A stretch of 64,000 nt of DNA. Origin: a virus. The notes below the pieces were generated by a model that worked only from the letters and a program-made list of their open reading frames with translations, made no database searches and was not told the origin of the DNA. Made by a program: the position numbers and the translations under genes. Position 1 is the first letter of the stretch, and every line of letters begins with the position of its first letter. The stretch covers positions 21,913 to 85,912 of IMG/VR virus record IMGVR_UViG_3300033571_002949; one strand, given 5' to 3'. Shown here one piece after another: positions 1 through 14,200 of the stretch.

Positions 1-2
1 TT

Positions 3-2234
3 AACAATGCGTCTGCCGCAGAAACTTCTGCCAGCATTAAACAGAAAGCCCCACAGACTTATTACACACAAGGTCGAATGATCACAGGCGAGGACTATAA
101 CGTTCTGCCGTTGAGTATCAGCCAAGAAATTATTAAAGCCAAAGCAGTTAATCGTGTTAGCAGTGGTATTAGTCGTTATTTTGATTTAAAAGACACTAGT
201 GGAAAATACAGTAGCACTAATATATTTGGCACAGATGGTATCATTTATAAACAAGAGTTTGCTGAGACATTTAATTTTAGCGCCGCTACTAGATCAGAAA
301 TTGAAAGTGTTGTAGTTAATAAATTAAGTCCTGTGCTAAAGAAAAAGTCAGTGTATGATTTTTACCTAGATAATTTTCCACGTGTTGGATTATCGATTAC
401 TTTTGCAGATTGGAGACAAATTTCTAAGGCCACAAATGTGTCTACAGGTTATGTTAAAAATGTCGATACAGATGAACCTAAAACTGTAGGAAGTTTTACC
501 AGCAGTAATCTTTTTTATCTAATACCGAACAGTTTAGTAAAGTTTACAGCATATGTCGAAGGTACTCCTATCAAACATTTTGATAAAAATAATCTTATCG
601 TCGACGGTCCAGCATCTTTACCAGGTGACAAAGAATATATCTGGGCAAAAGTTATCAACGTAGTTGGTGACGGCACATACGGAGAAGATCAAATATTGCC
701 TAACGGTGAAGGTCCAGTTAAATTTAACGAAATAATTCCTAATAATGCAGTATTAGATAGTATTGTACCAAGATTTACTAAAGCATTAGATTCTGCTACG
801 CAATCTCGAATTATAGATTTAATTTTTGCTAATAAAGAATTTGGACTAAGATACGACACAACAGTAACAGCATGGAAAATTGTAACAGAAAGTAATCTTG
901 ATAAACTTTCTAATTTTAATTTAGGTAAAGCAGGAGATATTAGCAATCAACAATTAGATTCTAGTTGGTTAGTAATGTTTGAAACTGATGGAGAAACATA
1001 TACAGTAACTAACAGAGGTCTTCGCTATGTTTTTGAAAGCGAAACTGAAGTTAGATTTTTCTTCGACAGCAGTGACAAAGTGTATGATACTAAGACAGGA
1101 AAAGTAATTAGAGATAGAATAACAATTCTTAGCATTAATAAACAACCAGATGTTACTTCTGCATTTATGAACGACTTTGAATGGAATATTGTTGAAGAGT
1201 ATAAAGGTGCCGACGGATACATCGATTCTAAGAAAATTTCTATTAGTTTTTCAGACACAGATGAAGACGGCGTAGTAGATGATCCAGATTTGTTTACACG
1301 TATAGTAGCCCCTACAACTAATCCTAGAGAAAAATATATTTTTCAACAGCGTAGAGTTGGATTAGATGGTGTAATAGATTATTATTATCTAGACAATTCT
1401 AATAGTCTTATCAATGTCTACGAAACACAAGGACAAGCGGAACAAGATATTCCTACTTTTTCAAATGGAAAATTAGTCTATATAATTAACGAGGATCTTG
1501 TAAAAACTTTTAATTCTGCCACAACTAGTTTTACTATTAATACAGAATATCGATCATACCAAGGAAGAAATTCTATTAAATTTCAGTATATACATGCCGC
1601 AGACGAAAGCAGTCGTTTAGACCCAGCGGCTACAAACATCGTTGATGTTTATATGCTAACACGCAGTTATGACACAGAGTATCGACGTTGGCTCAAAGGA
1701 GAGATAGACAGTAAGCCCTTACCTTTAAGCAGTGATTCTTTGTTTGTTAATTTTGGTAGCAATCTTAACAAAATAAAATCGGTCAGCGATGAAATAATCT
1801 ATCATCCTGTAAAATATAAAAATATTTTTGGTAGTACAGCAGATACTAGTCTTCAAGCCACATTTAAAGTAGTAAAAAGCCAAGGCGTTTCAGTTAGCGA
1901 CAGTGATATAAAAACTGCGGTCATAAACGCCATTAATGAATTTTTTGCTATTGAAAATTGGGAGTTTGGAGATACATTTTATTTCGGCGAGTTAGCCACA
2001 TATGTGATGAATAAACTTTCCCCAAATTTGGCTAATATTGTTTTAGTACCTAAACAAGATGGTTTAAGTTTTGGTAGTCTCTACGAAATAAAATCTAACT
2101 CAGATGAAATTTTTGTAAGTTCGGCAACAGTTGATGATGTTGAAATTATTTCTGAAATAACAGCGTCACGTATACGAGCATCAGGTACTGTGTTAACCAG
2201 CACACAATCTACTAGTGGAATAACAAGCGCATAA
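3..2234 (+). CDS. Baseplate wedge protein, T4 gp6-like (5' end outside window)
   Basis: The reading frame is open from the first bases of the window, so the start codon lies upstream; the first internal ATG is at 78 but in-frame sequence before it (ending in a YYTQGRMITGEDY-type stretch) looks like genuine protein. That stretch, followed by a region on self-assembly-type beta structure and a C-terminal part with LQATFKVVKSQG and NEFFAIENWEFGDTFYFGEL, matches the pattern of the T4 gp6/phage Mu gpJ-type baseplate wedge family. In T4 this protein forms the ring that joins the six wedges around the hub. It is followed after 4 bases by the giant structural gene, consistent with a late structural operon. 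The call rests on motif resemblance and gene order, not on an alignment. Confidence 0.75.
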   Translation, partial: NNASAAETSASIKQKAPQTYYTQGRMITGEDYNVLPLSISQEIIKAKAVNRVSSGISRYFDLKDTSGKYSSTNIFGTDGIIYKQEFAETFNFSAATRSEIESVVVNKLSPVLKKKSVYDFYLDNFPRVGLSITFADWRQISKATNVSTGYVKNVDTDEPKTVGSFTSSNLFYLIPNSLVKFTAYVEGTPIKHFDKNNLIVDGPASLPGDKEYIWAKVINVVGDGTYGEDQILPNGEGPVKFNEIIPNNAVLDSIVPRFTKALDSATQSRIIDLIFANKEFGLRYDTTVTAWKIVTESNLDKLSNFNLGKAGDISNQQLDSSWLVMFETDGETYTVTNRGLRYVFESETEVRFFFDSSDKVYDTKTGKVIRDRITILSINKQPDVTSAFMNDFEWNIVEEYKGADGYIDSKKISISFSDTDEDGVVDDPDLFTRIVAPTTNPREKYIFQQRRVGLDGVIDYYYLDNSNSLINVYETQGQAEQDIPTFSNGKLVYIINEDLVKTFNSATTSFTINTEYRSYQGRNSIKFQYIHAADESSRLDPAATNIVDVYMLTRSYDTEYRRWLKGEIDSKPLPLSSDSLFVNFGSNLNKIKSVSDEIIYHPVKYKNIFGSTADTSLQATFKVVKSQGVSVSDSDIKTAVINAINEFFAIENWEFGDTFYFGELATYVMNKLSPNLANIVLVPKQDGLSFGSLYEIKSNSDEIFVSSATVDDVEIISEITASRIRASGTVLTSTQSTSGITSA

Positions 2235-2238
2235 GACT

Positions 2239-5200
2239 ATGGCATTTAATAACGATCAACAAGAATCAGCACTACCTATTGGAAATTCTGCTAACAGAAC
2301 TTCTGTGGATTTTTTACCAAGATATTTTAGAACAGCAACTAATCAAAAGTTCTTAAATGCTACTTTAGATCAGTTAATATCTGAAGGTGAAGTAGAAAAA
2401 ATAAACGCCTTTGTAGGAAGAAAAACTACAGAAGCATACAGCATCAGAGATAGATATTTAGATGATGTTAGCGATCAGCGTACAGCATATCAGTTAGAAC
2501 CTGCTATTACTATTAGAGATAGTCTTAACAATTATGTATTTTTTAAAGACTATAATGATTACATTAATCAGTTAAGTTTTTTTAATTCTAACAACAGCAA
2601 TCATGATTTAATCAACAGTCAAGAATTTTATGCGTGGAATCCGCATATTGACTGGGATAAGTTTATCAATTATAGAGAATATTATTGGTTGCCTAACGGA
2701 CCCCAAAGTATTCCAGTTGTTGGCCAAACACCTAACATAATCAGTACTTACAAGGTTGCACTTGTTGATGAAACAGATAATCAGGCTTATGTGTTTACTC
2801 CAGACGGACTAACTCGCAATCCTACACTAACATTGTATAGAGGTCAAACTTATCGTTTTGAAGTTGACTGTGCTGATCAGCCAATAGCATTTAAAACTGA
2901 TAGAATTTCAGGCGATAGTTTTTTCTATACACAAGGTGTTAGTACAGGTAACGCATACGTAGGCACCGGTATAATCGAATTCCAAGTGCCAGAAGATGCT
3001 CCAAATATTCTTTATTACGTTAGTAAGAACGATATAAACTCCAGCGGTATTTTAAAAATTTATGACATTGACGAGTTTACAAAAATAGATGTAGAAAACG
3101 AAATTATTGGTAAAAAGACTTATGTGTTAAATGACGGCACACCTCTAAGCAACGGTATGCGTGTTTTCTTTCAAGGGCGTGTAACACCAGAAAAATACTC
3201 AACGGGTAATTGGTATGTAGAAGGTGTAGGCAACAGCATTTATCTTGTTGCAGAAAACGATCTATTAACACCTGCCAGTTATGCCTCTAATGCAGATATT
3301 GAATTTGACAATGAACAATTTGACACACAAGGCTACGATGTTAATGCAAACTACCCATCGACTAAAGATTATCTAATAGTTAATAGGGGTAGTAAAGATA
3401 GAAATCCTTGGAGTCGTTATAATCGTTGGTTCCACAAGGACGTTATAGAAGTATCAGCCGCTGTTAATAATCAGCCACTGACACTTGATCAAAATGCTCG
3501 TGCTAAACGACCAATTATTGAATTTGAAGCAGGACTTACACTTTGGAATTTTGGTAGTCAAGCCAAAGACAACGTTACTCTAGTAGATACATTTACCACA
3601 GATGTATTTTCTAAAGTAGAAGGTAGTTTAGGTTATAATGTTGATGGTGTTAATTTATTAGAAGGGATGCGAGTGCTGTTTACAGCAGACACTGATATAC
3701 GTGTAAGTGGTCGTATATTCCGTGTTTCGTTTGTTACGCATCTTGGTACAAGAAGAATTACCTTAATAGCAGAATCAGATACTGATCCTATCGAAGGCGA
3801 AACAGTATTAGTTTTAGAAGGTGATGAAAACAGTGGAAAAATGTATTACTATTCTAATGGATTTTGGAAAGTATCTCAGCAAAAAACAACAATAAATCAG
3901 GCTCCTCTGTTTGATGTGTTTAACAGTGACGGCATTAGTTACGGAGACAAATCTGTATATGTAGGTTCTACATTTGCTGGTACAAAACTGTTTACTTACG
4001 CACCCGGTTCTGTGTTAGATTCGGAATTAAAATTTGGCATATCCTACAGAAATATTGGTAATATTGGTGATATAGTTTTTGATTTTAATTTACACACTGA
4101 TTCGTTTTTATATCAAGATCTAGCCGAGGTTAAAACAGTAACATTGGATAGAGGTTACTTAAAGCAAACTAATGGTCTACTGTCAGAATCTTTTGTAAAC
4201 GGGTGGAGCAAGGCTAGTGCAACTAGTCGACAATATGTTGTTAGACAATACGATGCAGTTGAACGTCAAAATTTCTTCCCCATTGATGTGTACGACAATG
4301 TTGGGTCGCTAACTGACTTAGAAGTGCGTGTATGGGTCAACGGCAAATTAAAATCTAATATATCAGATTACAGCATTTTTGTAGAAGGTGTTAACGCCTA
4401 TGTAGATTTTATTGCAGATTTAAACACTACGGATTCTGTAGTAGTTAAGACTCGCAGTTCAGCAGTTAAAAATCAAAATGGCTATTATGAATTTCCGCAT
4501 AATTTAGAAAATAATCCTCTTAACATTAGCATGGATGATTTCACTTTAGGCGAAATATCTAATCATTTAAAAACAATCGTTGAAAACAACTCAGAAGTTA
4601 TTGGCACAGTACCAGGTCCAACAAATTTAAGAGATATTTCAAATTTATCTGCATATGGTCGCAAAATAATACAGCACAGCGGTCCATTGTCATTGGCTGC
4701 TTATCATATTACAGATAAAGAGCATAATATAGTAAAGTCATTAAGATTCGCTAAAAACGAGTACAGTAAATTCAAAAGAAATTTTCTGCGTATTGCGGAA
4801 TCTTACGGCTTCGATGGTGACACAAGAGTACACTTAGATCTTTTATTAAGAGAAGCAGTTAAAGATAATGTAGATACTATGCCGTTTTACTTTAGCGACA
4901 TGATCCCATTTTCTGCAAACTTTATCTACGAACAAACAGTTATAGACGACAGCATAACTCAATACCCTATAACTTTTAATTTTGATTTAACACAACCTAG
5001 TCAACGTGCAGTTTTAGTTTACTTGAACGATCAACAACTACTGCACGGAAAAGAATACGAGTTTGTAAATGATAGTTTTGTCAGTATTCTCGTACCAATT
5101 GTAGAAGGCGACAATGTTAAAATTATTCAGTATGAAAGTACCGATGGCTGCTACGTACCACCAACGCCAACAAAGTTAGGTTTATATCCATTGTATGAGC

Positions 5201-8200
5201 CAAAGATATTTGTTGATGACACATATCAAACTCCTACAAGAGTAATACAAGGTCACGACGGTAGCATTACTGTAGCATTCAACGACTACAGAGATGATTT
5301 AATTTTAGAATTAGAAAAACGAATTTTTAATAATATTAAAGTTCTGTATGATCCAACAGTATCAAACATTGACGAATATATTACCGGTTATTATAGAAAA
5401 ACAGATGTTGCTATAAAGGATCTCAATGATACATTAAGGCAAGAGTTTTTATACTGGAGTCGTTTTATAGCCGACGATTACACTAAACATACATTCTATG
5501 ATAGTAATAATTCGTTCACATTTAATTATAAACAATTTGCCGCACCAGACGGAACACAAGTTCCGGGATTCTGGAGAGCAATCTACAAGTATTTTTACGA
5601 TACAGATCGCCCACACAGTCATCCTTGGGAAATTCTTGGCTTTAGAATAGAACCAACATGGTGGCAAGATGTCTACGGACCTGCACCATACACCAGTGAC
5701 AATTTAATTTTATGGAACGACATTGCCGAAGGGATCATTAGAGAGCCTGGAAAATTATTAGTAAGAACGCCAGAGTATGCTAGACCAACAATAAGTTCTC
5801 ATTTACCTGTTAATCAAAACGGCGAATTACTGTCACCATTAGAAGCAAACGCAATTAATGATTATGTTGCATTGTTTACAGAAGGCGAATTTACATTTGG
5901 CGATCAAGCACCGATTGAAAGTGCTTGGAGAAAAAATTCAGAGTATCCGTTTGCTTTGATTACAGCATTAACATTGTTACGCCCAGCAAAACTGTTTGCC
6001 ACTGCCTACGACAGAATAAGACAAGTTAGAGATAAAGATGGCCAACTAGTCTACAAAGTAGCCGATGGAAATCTAAGAATATCTCCAAAGATTATAGAGT
6101 TTCCTAATACTATTAAAGACACTAGTAGAATATTCACTTCTGGTCTAGTAAATTATGTCTGTGAATATGCTACAAGTCGCAGTGAAGAAATTTGCGAAAA
6201 TTATAAATTTAATTTAAAAAATTTAGATCTTAAATTATCTGCTAAACTTGGCGGGTTTACTAGCAAAGAAAAATTTAAACTTATTCTTGACAGCCGTAGT
6301 CCTTTAAATCAAGGTAATGTTTTTGTACCAGAAGAAAATTATGAAATTGTTCTCAATACTAGCAGTCCTGTTTTAAGTATTGACTATAGCGGTGTTATTG
6401 TTGAAAAACAACCTAGTGGATTTATAATCAAAGGCTACAATCAATCTGTACCGGAATTTAAATATTACAAACCACTGTCTACAGTTTCAGATCCACAAAT
6501 TAATATTGGTGGTATATCAGAAAGTTATCTCGACTGGGACACTGATAAGTTTTATAATAAAACTCAAATAGTACGCTACGATAATAATTTTTACAGAGTA
6601 ACTACTAGTCACACTAGCAGTGGAACATTTGAGCTCAAATATTTTGCCAAGTTACCTCAGTTACCTGTAACCGGTGGCAGAGATGTTACTATTCGTAGAA
6701 GATTTGAAACAGAGTTGAGTACACTACATTACGGAGCAGAGTTAGAAACAGTGCAGGATGTAGTTGACTTTATGCTGGGATACAATCAATATCTTTTACA
6801 ACAGGGATTTAATTTTGAATACTTCAATCCTAGTTTAGAAACAGTCACTGATTGGGAAACTTCTGTTAAAGAGTTTATATTCTGGACTACACAAAATTGG
6901 GCCGCAGGTTCGGTAATCGCTTTAAGCCCAGGTGCAGATGAAATAATTTTTGCTCAAGAATTTTCAGTTGTAGATAACATCTATGATAGTTTTTACGAGT
7001 ATAGCATTTATAAACAGGATGGATTAAGTTTAGAACCTTTATTTACAAACAGCATCCGTAAGGGAAATAACTTTACATTACGTCCACGTAATACTGCTGA
7101 TGGCATCTATCATGCTACGTTAAATCTTGTACAGAAAGAACATGTGTTAATTTTAGATAATAAAACAGTATTCAATGATATAATATACGATCAAACACAA
7201 GGTTATCGCCAAGAAAGAATTAAAGTTACAGGCTATAGAACTGGCGGATGGCAAGGCGACTTTAGTATACCAGGATTTATCTACGACAGAGCAGTGGTAA
7301 AAGAGTGGTCATCGTGGAAAGATTATGCACTTGGTGAAACAATCAAATATAAAGAATTTTATTATAGTGCTAAGAAAAATACTCCAGGTAGCGAAACATT
7401 TAATGACGAATCTTGGTATAGATTACCTGCTCGCCCAGAAAGCAAGTTAATACCTAACTGGGACTATCGAGCAAATCAGTTCCCTGACTTTTACGATTTA
7501 GATACCGATAGTTTTGATACCGATCAACAAAAATTTGCACAACATTTAATTGGTTATCAAAACAGACAATATCTTGAAAATATTATTAATGATGACGTAG
7601 CACAATATAAATTTTATCAAGGTATGATTCGAGAAAAAGGAACTCAGAACGTTCTTTCGAAACTATTTGATACTCTTAGTGCTACAGATAAAGAAAGCAT
7701 TGAATTTTTTGAAGAGTGGGCAATTCGTATTGGACAATACGGTGCTGTTGATGCCTTCAAAGAATTAGAATATAAGGTTGACGAAGAAAAAATATTAATT
7801 AATCCTCAACCATTTGAACTAGTCAATAGAATTGATAGAGAGTTAAATGATTTCGTTTATAGATTTACGCCAGATCAAGTCTATGTAAAACCTGAAGGTT
7901 ATAATCATAATCCTTTTCCAACATTTAATCCTTCTAACTATTTTGTAGAAACAGCAGGATTTGTAAGAACAGAAGATGTTAATTATGTAATTTCTACTAA
8001 AGCAGACCTAGCCAACTATAGTTTAGAAGATTTAGAAGAAGGCAGTCGTTTCTGGGTAGGATATGATAAAAATACTTGGAACGTTTTAAGATTTGGCCAA
8101 TTTGCTAAAGAAATTTCTAGTGTTGAATTTTTAGATCCAGCATTAAAAATTAATTTAGTATCCAATCGAGACAGCGATATTCAAGTAGGCGACTACATTG

Positions 8201-11200
8201 GCGTTAATGTTGGTAATAATAGATTGGATGGTATCTTTCCAGTAATAGAAGTTGGATTTAATTATATTACAATTACTCCTGCTTCTTCGTTCACAGACGA
8301 TGATGCAACGTTGATTAACTTTGATGGTGTTACTACACTTTATAAATTTAGCAGTGTTAGAACATCAACAATGGATCAAATCAATTCACTATATCTACCA
8401 CGTAAGAAAGATGGTGATTTAGTTTGGGTTGACGGTATTAGCAATCAATGGAGTGTGTGGCAGTATAATAGCGTTTATTCTGTAGATACAGTTGCAGACG
8501 ATGCAGATAAATTTGGCTCAGTGTTGTCTATTGATGATGCAAACAGAATTATGGTAATCACGGCCGATGATAGAGTTTTATATCTTTCAAGACCAGTTAG
8601 CCAACAAAACTGGGTATTTAGAGATCAAATAACACCTAGTTCAGCGCAGGCGTTGACTGACACTAACGGCAGTTTCGGTGCGAGTCTTGCAATTAGCAAA
8701 GACGGAGCATATTTGTTAGTTGGTGCTCCGGACGCAGATAAAGTTAGTGGCGACAGTAGTAACACAGCAAAAGAAGGATATGTTGCTGTTTACAAGAAAA
8801 ATGCCGCAGATATTTTTACGCTACACGAAGTTAAAGATGCAAATGAAAATATAATTTTTGATGGTGTGTTTAAATCACCAAACAGAAATCAGTTTGAGTA
8901 CTTTGGTTTTAAAACAGCAATAGTCAATCAATTAGTAATTATAGCAGGCAAAGGAGGCCAACTCGGTCCAACAACACTTAACTTGTTTACATTAGATGGA
9001 ATGTTTATAGATCGGTATGAGTTTACAGGCGATGCCGAAATAACAGACATGAGTGTAGCAGATACTGGCCTAATTGCAGTAACTAGAAACGACGAAACTG
9101 TACACATGTTTACTTCTAATAATAGTGGTCTAACATTGTCTGAAACTATTTTGTTTAATGATGTAATTGACAGCGGAATTGAAATATCTAGCGGTTCAAA
9201 TTTTGCTAGTTCAGTGGCTTTAGCCAGAGATGGCAACACTATGGCAGTAGGTGCAGCCAGTTATTCAAACACCAACATTGAAGAAGGATGTGTGATATTA
9301 TTTGCTAAGAACACAATCTTTGAACCTGTTGATATTATTACTAGTCCAACTCGCCAGGAAAGCGGTCGCTTTGGTGACAAAGTTAAATTTAATCGAACAG
9401 GCGATCAATTAGTTGTTCGTTCTAGAACAGGTGATCAAACATTTGCTACAAGTTTTGACAACAGTGCAACAACGTTTGATTTAGGGTCAACAGCATTTAA
9501 AGAAATTGACAAGTTTACTGGTGCAGTATTTGTATTTGACAAGTACAATACTAAGTATGTTTTTGCTGAAGATTTAGAAAATAAAAATTTAGGTTCAGAG
9601 TACGGTAAAGATATTGTTGTTACAGATAGAATTTATGTAGGCGATGCAACTGCCACGCAAGGTGCAGTGTATGAATTTAAGTCTAGCAAAAAATCTTGGA
9701 GTGTCTATAGACAACCCGAACCAGCAGTAGATGTAAAGAAAATTAGATCTGTATTTTTATACGACACAGAAAAAAATAATATCATAAGTTATCTAGATTT
9801 TATTGATCCTTTGCAAGGAAAAATTTTAGGACTGGCCGAACAAGAATTAAGTTACAAAACATATTATGATCCAGCCACTTATACTCTAGGTACTGCTGAT
9901 GTAGTAGTTGATACTTTTGATAGTTGGACCAGAGCCGCAGTTGGTAGACTATGGTGGGATTTAGGCGCAGTAAAGTTCTTTAACACTTATCAAGGCACAG
10001 CGGCATATAAAGCCAATACATGGAATGCTAGATTTGGTGATGCTGAAGTTGCAGTATACGAATGGGTTGAATCTATTTACAGACCAAGTGACTGGGATCA
10101 ATTAGCAGATACAGAAGAAGGTCTAACAATGGGCATAAGCGGCCAAAGTAAATATGGCGATTTGGCTTATAGTGTAGAACAAAGTTACGATTCTCTTACA
10201 CAAAATTATTCTAACAAATATTATTTCTGGGTAAAGAATAAGGTCACTGTTCCTAATGTTGAATTCCGCAAATACAGTGCTAAAGATGTTGCTGAATTTA
10301 TACAAGACCCTAAGAGTAAGGGAGTTAGATATGCGGCATTATTAGGATCAAATCAATGGGCGTTAATAAACTGTAAAGAATTGATTGCTGACAGAAAAGT
10401 TGCTGTAAACTTCCGTTATTGGAATGTAGAAAATACTGAAATTAATATACATAGTCATTATCAATTACTAACAGACGGCGATATAAGCCGTAAGTTAAAC
10501 ACATATGTTGAGCAAAAATGGATCGACAGTTTAGTTGGGTCAGATGTGTTTAACAATCCTGTGCCTGATCCAGACTTGCCACCTAAATTAAAATATGGTA
10601 TCTTAAACAAGCCTCGTCAGAGTATGTTTGTAAACAGAGTTGAAGCAGTTAAACAATTCGTAGAACGTGTCAACTCTGTACTAGCAAAGAAAAATTTAAT
10701 AGATGATTTTAATCTCAGCGGCCTTGATGTTAAAGAACAGCCACCTACTTTATACAGCCGTAGTTATGATATAGTTAAACCCACTTATAGCGAAATAAGA
10801 TTTGTAGGTACGGCGGCAGTAGAAGCACCAGTATTATTACCAATAATTTCTTTAGGTAAGATTGTTGGTGTAGATATTATTAACCCAGGTAAAGGTTATA
10901 TAGATGTTGTCTACGATCCAGCACAAGAAATAGCTCGTCGAGGGCCTGCCATTGAAGTTGTGGGCACTGGAGAAGGTGCTCAACTTTCTTGCGAAATCGA
11001 TTCTGCAGGTCAAATTGTCAGAGTTAAAGTTGAAAAACAAGGCAAGAATTATTCTAATTCTACCGCGTTAACTGTTCGTCCGTTTACTGTATTAGTAGAA
11101 GCAGACGAAACAGCAAATTTTGGGTGGAGTTTATACACTTGGAATGTTGAATCTAAGTCATGGGAACGCTCAAGAACACAATCCTATGATGTGACTAAGT

Positions 11201-14200
11201 ATTGGCAATACGCCGACTGGTATGCCAGCGGATACAATAATTTTACTAACATAAATCATTTATTAGATTTTGCCTACGAAATTCCTGGAGCAAATATCGA
11301 AATAGGTGAAATAGTTAAAATTAAAAATCAAGGTTCTGCCGGCTGGTTACTATTAAAGAAAATAGATAATCAAGAAACTACAGATAACACTGTAAACTTT
11401 CAAACTATTGGTCGTCAAAACGGTACAATACAATTGAACGATAATATCTATCGCTTCTCTAATAACAATGTAGGCTACGACGGCCCTACCTATGATGATG
11501 ATATCTTTGATGATCAACCTACCGAAGAACTTCGTATAATGCTAAATGTTTTGAAAAATGATATTTTCATTGATGATTTAGAAATAGAATACAATCAGTT
11601 GTTCTTTGCAAGTTTACGTTATGTGTTCCAAGAACAAGTATTTGTTGATTGGGCATTTAAGACTAGTTTTGTAAGAGGTAAACACAACCTAGGTGAATTA
11701 AAACAAAAAGTAACCTATCAAAGTGATAACCTCGATAGTTTTGAGGATTACATCAGCGAAGTTAAACCTTATAGAACTAAAATACGTGAATTTGTTAGTG
11801 CATATGATAGATTAGAGCAAACTAGGTCTGTAGTTACAGATTTTGACTTACCTCCTTTCTATAATTTTGAAAGTAACAAAATTACCACTGTTTCCACTTT
11901 TGTTGAAGACGGTATTTTAAAATACAACAATGACATTGTATTATCAGAACCCTACGACAACTGGTATTATAACGTAGGTCACAATGTTGCTGAAATCACG
12001 GTTGTTGATGGGGGATCAGGTTATACAAGTCCTCCGATAGTAATTATTAACGGAATAAGTTCAATATCTGCTGAAGCCACAGCATATATCAGTCAAGGAC
12101 GTGTTAACAAGATAATAGTAGATAATCCAGGCGAAGGATACTTAGTTATTCCTGAAATTATTTTAGATGGCGGCCAACCGTTAGGAGGCACTCCTGCTAG
12201 AGTTGCAGTACAATTAGGCGCAGGTCCTGTGCGCAGTAATAAAATTGGAATTAAATTTGATAGATTAAACCCAAGATATACAATAACTAATCAGGTTAAA
12301 ACAGAAACTTTTGCAAATGTTTCCGGTAGTCAAACTAGATTCAATTTAATTTGGCCTATTGATTTGCGGTTAACAAAAATTACTGTGTCGGTTGGCGGAA
12401 TAGAATTGTTAGACAGTGACTATACTGTGGCCAACATCAAAGATACAACTTCTACATATACACGCTATTATGGTCGCGTAACATTTGATGTAGCGCCATC
12501 TGTTGGTCAAACTGTGGCAATAACTTATTATAAAGACATTAATCTAATGGATGCCGCAGACCGCATTCAGTTCTACTATACCGATCCAACACCGGGTCAG
12601 TTAGGACAAGATTTAGGTCAATTGATGCAAGGTGTTGACTACGGCGGTGTTCAGATAACAGGTATTGATTTTAATATTGGTTCAGGTTGGGACAGCCTAC
12701 CTTGGGGTATCACTGGTTGGGATAGTTTTGATTCTCAATATACTGATCAATTATTTAGAAGCGATGGCACTAGTCGAGAATTTACACTAGGATTCGTGCC
12801 GGGTGTTGGAGAAGAAATTAACGTCTACGTTAATAATATTCGCGTAGATGATCCAAACTATGACACTGTAACTACAACACAGGCAGTATTAACTGCTGAA
12901 CAACAAGTGTTAGAAACCCTGCAGACAGAACTATCTGCACTTCAGTTAATAGCCAACGGCACACAACTTGCGTTGAATAGTGCGTTAAGCACACAACTTC
13001 AAGCACAGCAGGACACACAAGCGGCAGCCGCGGCCTATAATCAGGCTATACTTGACTTTGGAGCAGGCAGTCCTGAAGCACAGGCAGCAGAAGCAGTTTA
13101 CATTTCTGCTCAAAGTGACGAAGTTACAGCAAATAACAATGCCATTGCAGCCACGGCCGCTAATAACATAGCTCAGGACAACGTTTCAGATAAGCAGGAC
13201 GAAGTAAATGCTCAAACTATAATAGTTACATCGGCGCAAACAGCATTAGACGATTTAGATCCTATAACTAATGAAAATGCAGAGATGAATACTATCTACG
13301 GCGATGGCGTTACTAACGAATTTACACTACCTTCTACAGTGACATTATCCGGTGATCAAACTAATAATAATGTGTTTGATAATATTATTTTCCGCAAAGC
13401 CACCAGTGATGGCAGTTTTGTGCCAGAAGAAAACACATACGACATTAATTTAAGTGGCGGAAATCTAGCCTATACTAGTGCTAGAGGATTGAACGCAGAA
13501 GAAATTAATGTCGACGGCGACGGGTTTGTTACGCCAACTTCTAGTCATGCTCCAGAGGAGATGGTAACTGGTCAAGTATTAGACACTGTCGACATTCAAG
13601 TATTTCACAAAGTTAGCGACGGTGCGCCAACTATTGTTACCAAGCATTACATAGCAAACGGTCAAACCGCATTTGATATTGGTCAACGTCCAGGCACAGA
13701 CAATTCCGTTATTGTAAAAATAAATGGTCTAGTAAAGAGATTAAATGTTGATTATGTTGTTGATTTTATTAATCAGCAAATTTTATTAACTACAGTTCCT
13801 ACAACAACAGATGAAGTTACTCTAACAAGTCTAAGTCAAAATGGTTTAGGTATTTTAGATTTAGATTTCTTTGTTGGCGATGGTAGTACTACAGAGTTTA
13901 TTACTGCGGCACGTTGGGACGGAGATTTTTCAGCCTTTGTTACTGTGAATGGATTAGTTACAGGTGTAACAGCATTTGTAGCAGACGACACTTATATTCG
14001 TCCAGGTAACATTGGTATAAGATTTGGTCAAGCCCCAGCAGTAGACTCAATTATCAATTACACCATACTTAACAGTTTTGTAAACACTGTGAGTAAAATT
14101 GACCAAGAATTAATTGTACACGACGGAACTACTACAACATATGAACTAACTAATGTTCCTGCATTTGTAGCACCATTAGAAAATCATTTGATAGTAGAGG

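Noticed and set aside
8928-9239. Open minus-strand frames inside the giant gene
   Set aside because: They lie wholly within a long, well-behaved plus-strand coding frame and show no protein-like motif.
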